A stretch of 64,000 nucleotides of DNA, from contig CM063498.1 in the NCBI GenBank assembly GCA_032207245.1, forward strand, positions 96,814,851-96,878,850. The letters run 5' to 3'. The DNA comes from Pardosa pseudoannulata. Taxonomy: Eukaryota; Arthropoda; Arachnida; Araneae; Lycosidae. Positions 24,561 through 35,107 of this stretch are shown piece after piece (position 1 is the stretch's first letter; each line of letters begins with the position of its first letter). The position numbers and the translations under genes were made by a program. The notes below the pieces were generated by a model, which had not been told where the DNA came from, searched no databases, and worked only from the letters and a program-made list of their open reading frames with translations.

Positions 24561-25129
24561 TATTTATTATCTGATTATATGGTTTACTGTTATATACATA
24601 GAAATTTTAATTAATCATTGAATTATTTTGTATTTCATATTAGCTTTAAATCATTTTAGCTTTAAATTAACATGTATGTTTTTTATAAATATGTAAATAT
24701 TTATAACAGATAATAAAATATATGCATAAAATTTATACATATGTAATATAACAAAATTCACTTTAATATCTCTTTAATTTCACTTTAATATATCTTTAAA
24801 AACCTATTATCTTTCATTCTAATTCCTTTCAATCATTTTCCCTGCTATAAAATGTCTTAAAGCAGTTCCATCGACTTAAAATTCTTCACATTTCCCAAAG
24901 CATTCTATGCAATAGATGCACATTTTCTGTCCCCTCCCCTCATTTCTCAGCTGTCATAAGCAAATAGCTCCGTTTTCCCCCTGATATAGCAGTTAAATTG
25001 GTTTCCATTTGTCTTGGAAATTTTTCGTCTTTGTCTAGCTATGGGGTCCAACTCTGTTCCAACACGTGTTTTCGTGTTCATACTCTTCTGCCGCTGGCTA
25101 GTGATGGTACTATTTTCTTCTAAAAATGC
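24561..25129. other. Non-coding DNA, GC-richer near its end
   Basis: The last 230 bp (24900-25129) are less AT-rich and open on both strands. Neither product resembles a known protein, and both frames run into the microsatellite. Confidence 0.35.
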
Positions 25130-25562
25130 GTACATAGCTACACATACTACACATTCTTATACATTCATATCCACGCAATTCACATATATACACACAGATT
25201 TATACACATATACGGATATATATTCACATACACAGACATATACACACATATATATATATACATAATTCACAAATACACACACACACATATATATATATAT
25301 ATAAATAGAATACATACATTCACATTTTTACACACAAATATATATACTCAGATATGCACACATGTGTAATCATACATAAATACATTCCTACACACATACA
25401 TATATAAACACACACCTTAGGTATGCATATACACAAGCATACAGATACATATACAGAGATACAAAGACTTGCATGCACACATACATACACAAATGTACAC
25501 ACACGTGTGTATATATATACATATACGCGCGCGCGCACACACACACACACACAGAGACGGGG
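25130..25562. repeat. Compound CA/TA microsatellite region
   Basis: About 430 bp of interspersed CACATA, ATACAC and TATATA words, with an uninterrupted (CG)n/(CA)n run at 25527-25551 followed by GAGACGGGGGGGGAGTGAGAG. Open frames on both strands here are artefacts of the repeat. Confidence 0.9.
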
Positions 25563-25689
25563 GGGGAGTGAGAGATAGATACAAAAAATATTCATGTAAT
25601 TACGAAACTTTCAATATATTTCACCATATCTGTACATATTACAGTATTATGCGAACCTAAACAAACCTGAAAATATGAGCTAAATGAGA

Positions 25690-26100
25690 TTTCATTTAAA
25701 AAACATAAAATAAAATTATACCAAGCAAATAACAGGAATTACGAATTTTACTTGCTCAAATAACCCAACCTATGTAATTACATTTAATGAACGAAATTGC
25801 ATTTACTTATTTTGAGGCAGCGATAGGGAAAATAAATTATGAAAAAACATTACCTGTGAATGTGTAATTTAATTTCTGCGAAAAAATATTCAGCAATTAC
25901 TATGTTCTTTTACCATACATTGATTAATAAAAGTAAAATATCTTTTTTCCTTGTAATTGCAGAAAATCTCCTGGTTTTAATCAAATCTAAACTATCATTT
26001 CTTCTTGTATTACTTTTTACATATCGTTAAATATGGTATATGTAACTTTATAAATACTGCAGAATATGTTATTTGTGGTTATGTGTGAGTTACTTTCATA
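25690..26100 (+). repeat. Dispersed repeat, copy 3 of 3
   Basis: Shares GTAATTACATTTAATGAACG, AACATTACCTGTGAATGTGTAA, AATTTCTGCGAAAAAATATT and CTCCTGGTTTTAATCAAATC with the other two copies. Confidence 0.65.
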
Positions 26101-28464
26101 TATCTCGATGTATTAGTTATTTCGAAAATAAATTTATTGGTCTGCCTCACGGAAGTGGGAAATTAAATATTATTTAAACATATGTAAAGAACATCATCCT
26201 CAGATCTATTTTAAGTAATATATATCACCTTCAAAAACGTGTTCAAATATGCATAGTATTTTCATTGTAAAAACTATTTTTCTATCAGTAATGATGATTA
26301 ATCTTTTATGCGGAAAATTACCAAAATTACCCATCTGTTAAAATCTCCTTAAAGTAATAGGAATTATTTCTTCTGTAATTGAAACTAAGCACAGAATTTA
26401 AACAAAAATATTAATAAATTAAAGTTATTTATATCACTACTTTTTTAATGTTGGAATTTAAGAGATTGAAGAAACTTACTTCACACACTGCTTGCATTAA
26501 ATAATTATTTCTACACTAAATGTTGAAGTTTATTATTAAACAATAACAATACTTACTGTATATTTGTGTTAGTTTTCTGCTTTCAAACGTCGATCATGTA
26601 GGAGAAACATTACTCGAAATAATTCAAGGTTCTAATTGTAATTTAAAGTTCAAAACAAATAACACTTACTTCTCTTTTTATTTTGGCATCTCCTAAAAGA
26701 ATTTAAAAAAGAGAATATCTACGAACTTAAAGTACACTTTATTTATTGCATTTAACAAACTGGAAAAGGGAACAAAAGTTATAGATATCTTTAATGTCTT
26801 CTTCATTTCACTTGAAATACCCACAATTGACAAATCATTCTAAATGTTTGGGTTTACAATTATATTCGTTTTCTTCCAACATGAGGGTTAATTACATTGG
26901 AATCTACTGTATAAAGCTGATTTTTAAACGGATTCTAACATCTGTATCAACAATAGAAACAAATACCGATCTAAAAATTCAGCAATTATACAATATTTTT
27001 ATAAGTATAGTATCACTGAACAAGCACAATTTCTTTAAAATCAAAATATAATGTATGAGCATAAAATGTGATTCAATATTAAAGCAATATTTAATTATTT
27101 TTTCTCAAAATATTACATTGATTTAATAATTTTTATGTGTTGAAATTACTTTTCCTTTACCGATAATTTTTAATAAATATATTTTCGGTATGTATATTGT
27201 TTGGATTTTTAGTAAGAATGCAGATTTTGGCAGGATTTATTAAAATGAACTTTGAAAAGTCTTATTCATTTAAAAGATGCAATAAAACTATTTTCAAAAC
27301 AATAACATTCAGCAAAATATTTATCTTAAAAGTTTAAGACATACTGACAAACTCTGATAGTTAACAATATATTAAATTTAAACAGATTTTAGGTATACAA
27401 CAGACTGTAACATCTGTGATTATATGTCAGTTTTAAATGCCTATGTTACAACTGACAAACATATATGTCTTCTTTTAAGCGTAGGCTATAAAAATAAGAA
27501 TCTACTGAAATAGCCAGAAAAACTCGAGAAGAAATGAAATCCAATTGGAACGAGACCAATGATGTGTAATTTTAATATGACTATATATTAGTTATGTTTG
27601 TATTAGAGGAAATTTTTAAAAATGACATCTCATTAATTAATGACATTATTTGTAAAGTTTAAAAATTCTAAATAAATCATCTATTTAACAGAAAAGTAAA
27701 TCAAAGATTTCAGATAAAAACAAAAAACAATAAAAAAGCCCAGTCTTCAGATAATATTAATAATTAGCTAAAACACGTTAAATAGCTCTTTTAAATCATA
27801 AATTATTTTTATAAACAACTTTTACCAAGAAAATTAAAGCAAAATAGATCGAAAATGTGAAATTATTTACATTAAAGACATAATCACTTTTATTCTTATT
27901 TATTTATTTTTTGTAAAGACAATGATACTTTTATATATCGAAGATATCGAGATCGTGGTGTATCTTTGCATAAAAAATTAATATCAGGTTTTTTCAAGGT
28001 ATTAGATATATCCACCCAATTGAAGGGAGTGAAGTTGGACTTCTTTTACTCTTATAAATATAAAATAACTTTCTCACTAAAAAAATTCCCAATTTATTGC
28101 CAAATGAAGTTAATAGATTTGATATATTTGATCAGGAGTTGGTAAAATTAAATAAGTTTGGTCATAGGCTTCATGCACTATATTGCCAATGATGACTGGT
28201 CACTTGCGATTTTAGACATTTTGTTGAATATCTAGATAAATACAAGTGGAATTATCCACGAGAAATTATCCTGAAACCTGAAGCGTGTAAACAGGATGAT
28301 AGACGTCATATAGTTATGTTAAGAATATTTCCCAAAACCTCATAGGGGACCGTCCACAAATTGAAGAAAAACGATAGCCCTGTAAAAAGTAATGTATGAA
28401 AAGCGTTGAAACTTTAGCACATAATCAGTATGCTGTCAGAATAATATGTATTAATTGTTTTGAG
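26101..28464. other. Long AT-rich stretch, no gene recognised
   Basis: About 2.4 kb with no known repeat. The frame at 26794-27051 (85 codons) has no domain I recognise and has the biased composition of AT-rich chance frames. A 150-bp patch near 28170-28330 is slightly GC-richer. Confidence 0.45.
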
Positions 28465-30131
28465 TATAACAAGTAAACTCGTGGAGAAATTAAGGTTTTT
28501 ATAAAAAAAATTCCAAATTTCCCCAAGTATTTTTCTTATTATTTGCTGAGATCTCAATATCAAATAATGTCATTTTCAGGACGCATGTCAAATGACATTG
28601 TACACAATACCCTGCAATCGAAATTAACAAATAATAATTTTTTTATGAAAAATGACCAGGTCTACTAAATGTTTCACTGAGCAAATGCATTCAAAATATA
28701 ATGTGCATAATGTATAGAGCAACTTTTGTGAAAGTCTTAAATACACAGCTTGAAAATTCTGAAAGTGATCGTTGATAGAATAAGGTCGAAATCCGTTATT
28801 CCTAAAAGGAAGCAATATTCATGCCCATACCTAAATCACTATTTAGTATTCCTTTCAGTAAAAGCTTTCTTTAAATAAAATATGTTGTTGAAAGTTCTTA
28901 ATACTGGATAACTCATTGGTGGAGCAAAAGTATGTAATTCTAAATTACAAATTTTCTGGGACACCAAAGAGAAATATTACCCCAGTCATTCTATTAAAAA
29001 TTCCTTTTTGTAAGACATTAGGAAAATCACCTGACGGTACTAGTGGCACTTCAAAATATTAAATAAAGTTTTTATGTATATAAATATATATGTCTGGTTT
29101 GGTTATATGCTTTAAAATGCAGTATTTTTTTTACTGCGAGAAAAGAAACAAATTATTTTTGTAGGTTTTAATGGACATTTGGGAGACGTTTATTGTAAGA
29201 AAAACGAACTGGTAGGTAAATACAGAAGTCTATTAGAAGTCAGTTCTCGGGTTAGGAAGTGACCCTTTATATGTTATATAAATGACTATATAACTGGTGC
29301 TTATTTACAAAAATATAACTTCACAATTGGTTTACACCATCAGAGTTACTGAAGGTTGGAAATTGTAATGGGAATTTCCTTTGAGGACCGGAAGGTCTGA
29401 TTATTTTATAAAAAATGAATAGAAGAAGCTACTATAATATTAAATAATATAATTAAAATTAAAATAATATATTATTACAGCTATGTATATGCACGAATAT
29501 GAACGAGGTTATGTTTATTATTTATTTCACTTAGTTGAATATTAAAACATTTAAGTGCTCCCACACACAAATAATTAACTTGCTATTTTTTTTGTGTGGG
29601 GGATTGGGAGTTAAAACCACATGACAAGGTACCACGTATATATTCAATTGTCACTGTTGAGTCCAACTCTCGAGGGCTGTGTTACGAACAGACTTGTAAG
29701 ACCCGACAGCCCACTATGCCAGTTGTTGTAAAAAAGCACAAACTCTTGTCTAAGCACATAACTAAGTGGTCACTGAATAGCGGACAGAAATGGTCATCTG
29801 TAGGAGGTGACAAGGGCGACTGTTAAGGGATACTGGGTCTGCACATAACGCCCTACACCAGATTTATCTGGAGGGGGGCAGGTCACCTGGTCATTATTGA
29901 TATTCACTAACTTTCATAGACAGACTTAGAACTTTGTAAAGGAAGATAATAAATTTCTTTAAATTTATTAGTACACTCATCGGTATACTTTTTGTAAACC
30001 TTCTGTTTACTTATCATCTATTCATATTAAAATTCACGTTAACATGAACGAAGAAAATTTAATTAGTTATACATAAAGATAAAATACTTGTATCTTGAAT
30101 AAATAAAATTTTACATCAAATGAATATCAAC
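28465..30131 (+). repeat. Tandem duplication, copy A
   Basis: Aligns with 30230-32371. Shared landmarks include CAGGACGCATG, ATACCCTGCAATCGAAATTA, TATAGAGCAACTTT, GAAAGTGATCGT, CAGTTCTCGGGTTA and ATGGGAA followed by TTTCCTTTGAG. The left two-thirds has diverged clearly (by eye about one difference per five to eight bases, plus indels), but the last 627 bp is almost identical (see module entry). No terminal repeats typical of a transposon were found at the outer limits. Confidence 0.88.
29505..30131 (+). repeat. Near-identical module, copy A
   Basis: Differs from 31745-32371 at only a handful of positions by eye, in contrast to its diverged left neighbour. It begins near TATGTTTATTATTTATTTCAC. 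It contains an imperfect inverted repeat around (CCCACACACAAA...TTTGTGTGGGGG, 29562-29603) and then a GC-richer 300-bp part with an open frame of 76 codons (29596-29826, GTG first codon). The frame differs between copies by one replacement (Glu/Gly) and one silent change. The product, with LCYEQTCKTRQPTMPVVV, matches nothing I know. The module ends near GAATATCAA. Confidence 0.85.
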
Positions 30132-30229
30132 GTTAAAAAATTGAAGAAAAAAGCCAATATATTTTGTATAAACACTGTAAAAAGGATAATTTTAGGAATA
30201 ATCTTTGTTCATTGTTATGATGAATAGCA
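30132..30229. other. Unique spacer between duplication copies
   Basis: About 100 bp between the end of copy A and the detectable start of copy B. No feature seen. Confidence 0.4.
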
Positions 30230-30867
30230 GACGTATACTAGTAGAGATATTAAATCTTTTAATTAAAACAATCTAAATTTCTCCAAGTATCTTAAAATTA
30301 ATTTGCAGAGTTCTGAATATTAAATAATGTTTTTCCAGGACGCATGCCAAAAGACATTGTACAAAATACCCTGCAATCGAAATTAAAAAATAATAAAATT
30401 TGGATGAAAAATGAACTGGTTTATTAAACGTTTCACTGCGCATGCGAGAATGCGATCAAAATATAATTTGCATAATATATTACATAAATGTATAGAGCAA
30501 CTTTGTGAAAGTCCCAAAAACACGCTTGAAACTTCTGAAAGTGATCGTATGATAAAATTTAAGCTGCGAAATCCACTGTTTCCAGAAAGGAACAATATTC
30601 ATGCCATACCTAAGGCACGTTTTTAGTATGCTTTTCTGTAAAATTTTCTTTTATTTAAAAAAATTGTGTTGTTTAACGTTCTTAATACTGGAACAACTCA
30701 TTCGTGGACCACACAGTGTAATTCTGAATTACAATAGAGTTCAGAGACACCATAAAGAGAAAAATTACGGTCATTCTATTAAAAAGTCATTTTTGAAAGA
30801 CATTACGAAAACCAGCTGACGATACTAGTGCTACTTCGAAATATTAAATAAAATTTTTCTATGTATA

Positions 30868-31242
30868 TAAATGTAATATTAAAATCACTTATTTACGTAT
30901 TTTAATAAATATTGTTCCATAAAGTACGTTCGGAGGTTTGCTGGTAATTCTGATTTTTCCCCCTCCAGACACGATATAAACTTAATTCAGCTTCTGTCTG
31001 TATGATTTTAACCAATAGAGCGTTCTTTTTAAACATGGGTACTTTTTATCACGTGATCAATTGTGCTTAGGAATTATTCGTAGTATTTTTACCTGACAGA
31101 TCCCTACTTGAAAAGTGTATGTGCGGGATCACATTGTCTATGTGGACTAGGTTGTAAAAGTATTTGCCTGTTGTATGGATTTCATGTTTCTTACCAAAAT
31201 AAACTGTGTTGGGATTTTAAGTGAGTCTCGCCCATATTACAG

Positions 31243-31244
<2 letters not shown>
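30868..31244. other. Extra ~380-bp segment present only in copy B
   Basis: Copy A runs directly from TATGTATATAAAT to ATATATGTCTGG (about 29073-29098). In copy B the matching points are separated by this GC-richer segment plus an (AT)n tract. No terminal inverted repeat or clear target duplication is visible because the target itself is a TA-repeat. It is either an insertion with the adjacent (AT)n as its tail or target, or sequence deleted from copy A. Confidence 0.65.

Positions 31245-31320
<76 letters not shown>
31245..31320. repeat. (AT)38 microsatellite
   Basis: Uninterrupted AT dinucleotides for 76 bp at the junction of the extra segment with copy B. Confidence 0.98.
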
Positions 31321-31324
<4 letters not shown>

Positions 31325-31744
31325 GGTTTGTTATATTAGTTAAAATGCAGTATACTGCTTTTACGTCGAGAAAAGGCAAGATTTGTTTTTGTAGGTGTTA
31401 AAGGGCAGAAGGTTTTAGCTACTCTCTGGGAGACGTTTATAATCGGAAAAAAGAACTCGTGGGTAGAATAAGAAGTCTTTTAAATGTCAGTTCTCGGGTT
31501 ACGAAGTGACTCTATGAATGTTATATACATGGCTATATAACCAGTGCTGGTTTACAAAAATACAACTTGAGGAATGGTATACACCAACAGAGTTATTGAA
31601 GGTTGAAAAATGTAATGGGAAATTTCCTTTGAGAGACGAAATGTCGGTTTATTTTCTAAAACAAAATAATAAGTTACCATAATATTAAATAATATAATTA
31701 TTATTAAAATAATATATAATTACAGCTATGAATATGCACGAATA

Positions 31745-32371
31745 CGAGTGTATGTTTATTATTTATTTCACTTAGTTGAATATTAAAACATTTAAGTGTT
31801 CCCACACACAAATAATTAACTTGCTATTTTTTTTGTGTGGGGGATTGGGAGTTAAAACCACATGACAAGGTACCACGTATATATTCAATTGTCACTGTTG
31901 GGTCCAACTCTCGAGGGCTGTGTTACGAACAGACTTGTAAGACCCGACAGCCCACTATGCCAGTTGTTGTAAAAAAGCACAAACTCTTGTCTAAGCACAT
32001 AACTAAGTGGTCACTGAATAGCGGACAGAAATGGTCATCTGTAGGAGGTGACAAGGGAGACTGTTAAGGGATACTGGGTCTGCACATAACGCCCTACACC
32101 AGATTTATCTGGTGGGGGGCAGGTCACCTGGTCATTATTGATATTCACTAACTTTCATAGACAGACTTAGAACTTTGTAAAGGAAGATAATAAATTTCTT
32201 TAAATTTATTAGTACACTCATCGGTATACTTTTTGTAAACCTTCTGTTTACTTATCATCTATTCATATTAAAATTCACGTTAACATGAACGAAGAAAATT
32301 TAATTAGTTATACATAAAGATAAAATACTTGTATCTTGAATAAATAAAATTTTACATCAAATGAATATCAA
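31745..32371 (+). repeat. Near-identical module, copy B
   Basis: Partner of 29505-30131. The 76-codon frame is at 31837-32067. Outside the module's right edge (after GAATATCAA) the two loci share no similarity, so the right limit is sharp. On the left the change is from near-identity to clear divergence rather than to unrelated sequence. Confidence 0.85.
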
Positions 32372-33440
32372 AAACTTTTTATTACTTCCTTATAGGAATT
32401 TAGAAATTTAAATCTCAAAATATTTGATCCACTTATTTTAAAATATGATTTAGTTAAACATGCATTAAGACAAAACTATAAATATCTTGAATTAAATCCT
32501 CCAGAACTAAAATATATTTTTCTTTAACATAATATTTTGTAAAATCGTATGATTTTATAGTATATGACGTAGTTAAAACCTATCCAACTAATTTGAAATA
32601 AATGAAAAGGTATACTTATACCCACTTTTCCTTTATGACGTGATGTATATGTAAAATTACAAAGTACTGCTTCAGATAGTTAAAAAGAAAATGACAATCC
32701 GATTACGTCGTATTTTAAAATATGTCTCTAATATTCCCCATCCACTTTCCATGCTTAATTTTTAAAAAAATATGCGGTTAAAATTCGATAATTTGGAGAG
32801 AATCAATGTCGCTAGAAACTAATCAAATTTATACCGCACTGCTTTTTAGGAATAGCAGAATACCCCTTAAAGTGCTTCGCGTCATGATTTCAGTGTGAAA
32901 ATTATTAGTTCTTTAACCCTCTATTGCTCAGAAAACCGACGTTTATTGCTGTGCTTATTATGCCATAAAAGCCGTTGAAATACTGACATAGTTATTTATG
33001 TTCCCTACGATAGAGGAATAATTTTCACGCATAAACTCAAGTCTCGGTTATAGTTACTCTAGAAAAAAACTCCCATAAAACAAAGGTGCGGGTAATTAGA
33101 AATCAAATAAATTTTGATGCATATACATTTATGTAAATTATGAACAGATACTTTTTTTATTTTAAAATGGAGGAGGGAGTAAATCCACCTTTACTTTTTT
33201 AATAGAGTAAGAAATTAGACGTTTCCAGTTTCATAAGAATGGGTATAATATTTTAATGAATAGTTAAAAATTTAAGACATAGCGTTATACAGATCATTAG
33301 GCAGATGTATTTTTAGTATATTCGTAAACGTATTTGTATTTTAATCTTTTCTTGGTAAGAAACAAAGTATAATTTATTGTATGCACTTAACATTATTTTA
33401 CAAGTACTTATATGACCGGTACTTAATTCAATAGGCTACA
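32372..33440. other. Non-coding DNA with one isolated TTAA-type end
   Basis: At 32913-32916 the sequence TTAA is followed by CCCTCTATTGCTCAGAAAAC, which resembles the start of the piggyBac-like elements in this window (TTAACCCTCTAAGCGG). No matching right end was found nearby, so it is either half an element or coincidence. The rest is AT-rich. Confidence 0.35.
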
Positions 33441-33840
33441 AAGAGTATCGGATATCTAGCGGTATTGTAGCGTATCCGGTCCCTGTTTGAGGTGACATAA
33501 TGAAGAATCAGGTGCGTCTTTAATAATGAATTTATTTACACCTCTTCTATATACATTTCATAAATTTCACAAAAAAATTATTTCTGATCACTGGCATGTG
33601 ATTTGATACACGTAGGCCTGAGTAGAGACGTGCAATATCTAAGATCTGACTCTGCCGAAATATTGGTGATCCGACGGAAGACACAATTCGGTAGCTCTTT
33701 CAAAAGTTCACTGAAGTAATGAATGCAGAAATTACTCTCAATTAGACGGGATAAGAAGTGATCAGAACTGGTTTTCTTCGAAGAATATTGAAACACAGCG
33801 TTCTAAGAAAAATATGCAAGCAATGCTGAAGAGGATTATA
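33441..33840. other. GC-richer block, left part, unclassified
   Basis: Less AT-rich than its surroundings and interrupted at 33841 by a TTAA element, with similar composition resuming at 34478. It may be an old, unclassified retroelement. A 72-codon minus-strand frame (33578-33796) is open but unrecognised. Confidence 0.35.
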
Positions 33841-34477
33841 TTAACCCTCTAAGCGGTTCGCATGTACAATTTCCGTCGAACCGATGATGTATTCAAAGCG
33901 GTTGTCACGTAAAATTTTCGACCTCCAAAAACGTTCCGAAAATGGATGTAATGTGATTTCTGCCAGTATTTTCCTCCATGGAGTTTTCAGGAAGAAGGTT
34001 AAGGTCGTTCTTTAGGAACTGCATCCCTGTTTGACTGACATATATTGAAGAATCGTACTATGAGGCACAAAGACACAGATTGTCATGGATTTAAAATCTC
34101 TATTTCGAAGTATTCGTTTGCGGTAACAGATGCATCTCTAATTGCACCACTTAAATATCTTGGATAACTTTCATAAAAAAATATAAAAAAGTCTATTAAA
34201 GAATATTTTTATTTGTACTTTTAGAATCCATTATTTCTTATGGATGATCTTCGAGACTTCACAGCTTTATGTGTATTAAGAGTTAACAATCCATAGTATC
34301 TATATGTCTATTTATAACCGGAAGTAAAATGACAATAACGAGGGTGGGTTTCCCGTATTTCATTCTAGTCGACAAAGGTGAAGGAAAAAACATAGAACGC
34401 TTTGGCCACTGACACAATAAACCTTTATTGTATTTTTGGAGACTTCTTTTCCTCGCTGTGTTCCATTGGAGGATTAA
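33841..34477. mobile_element. piggyBac-like non-autonomous element, family B, copy 1
   Basis: Starts TTAA|CCCTCTAAGCGGTTCGCA and ends GTTCCATTGGAGGA|TTAA. Homologous to 45181-45735, sharing ACAATTTCCG, TCGACCTCCAAAAACG, AAAATGGATGTAATGT, GCACCACTTAAATATCTTGG, TAGTCGACAAAGG and TTTGGCCACTGACA. Terminal inverted repeats are about 13 bp and imperfect. The TTAA duplication fits the piggyBac superfamily. No transposase frame is present. Confidence 0.82.
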
Positions 34478-34728
34478 GAAGGAAACCCATTAATGCACGG
34501 GTAACGTTCTCAATCTCAGCAACAGATATATCCCAAGGCGCGATTTTTGCTAAATAAACTCTCCAATGGAGAACTGGTCAAGGCGACCTCGAGTTAGCCG
34601 ACGGCTACTCTTTCAAAAAAAGTTCCAAGGTAATATAGAAAAAAACTCCGATACAGAGAGTCAAGGCGATCTGAATTAGCTGATTCTAGCTAACTAATTT
34701 CTAAAAAAATTTCTCTCTCTCTTTCTAG
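34478..34728. other. GC-richer block, right part
   Basis: Contains an internal repeat: GTCAAGGCGACCTCGAGTTAGC (34575-34596) and GTCAAGGCGATCTGAATTAGC (34660-34680). It ends in a strong polypyrimidine tract (TTTCTCTCTCTCTTTCTAG, ending 34728). Confidence 0.45.
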
Positions 34729-35061
34729 GGGAGGGGCCTCACCCACAATTTCATTATTTCATCTACTAGCGATCTCACCTGCAACCCACTGGATTGGTCT
34801 GTGTTAAACAATCATCAGCAAACCCAGTCCTTGGAATTCGTACGGCTAGATCCAAGTTGCGGCAATTCCTTTGTAGTTCCGATGGTAATATTTCTGGTCG
34901 GTCAAGGTGCTTGTCTGGTATGTTGTTTAGCTACTATAAGGCACAACAGTCTATATATCGTGGTTCCGGGGAAAACAATCTCTTTGTATCCACACAAGCG
35001 AAGTCCACCTCTCAAAGTAAAGTTCTTTGATGTCGACACATCGCTAAATCATGCCGTTACA

Positions 35062-35064
<3 letters not shown>
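34729..35064 (+). other. Possible coding exon or transposon frame behind a 3' splice-like site
   Basis: Directly after the polypyrimidine-AG at 34728 one frame stays open for about 110 codons until the (TA)n tract. An in-frame TAG forms the AG itself, as expected if the frame opens at a splice acceptor. The product begins GRGLTHNFIISSTSDLTCNP. It includes a hydrophobic stretch (VVPMVIFLVGQGACLVCCLA) and the segment LKVKFFDVDTSLNHAVTV. I recognise no family, and no donor site was confirmed before the microsatellite. Chance openness is plausible at this base composition. Confidence 0.22.

Positions 35065-35102
<38 letters not shown>
35065..35102. repeat. (TA)19 microsatellite
   Basis: Uninterrupted TA dinucleotides directly abutting the GC-richer block. 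Confidence 0.97.

Positions 35103-35107
<5 letters not shown>

Larger units (their letters stand above)
30230..32371 (+). repeat. Tandem duplication, copy B
   Basis: Second copy of the 28.5-kb unit. It is longer than copy A because it carries an extra segment at about 30868-31244 and a long (AT)n. Open frames at 30411-30626 and 30601-30819 are not preserved in copy A, so they are unlikely to be coding. Confidence 0.88.

Noticed and set aside
28465..32371. LTR retrotransposon with the two near-identical modules as LTRs
   Set aside because: The sequence left of each module is also homologous between the two loci, so the arrangement is a tandem duplication; there is no TG...CA boundary, primer-binding site or pol.
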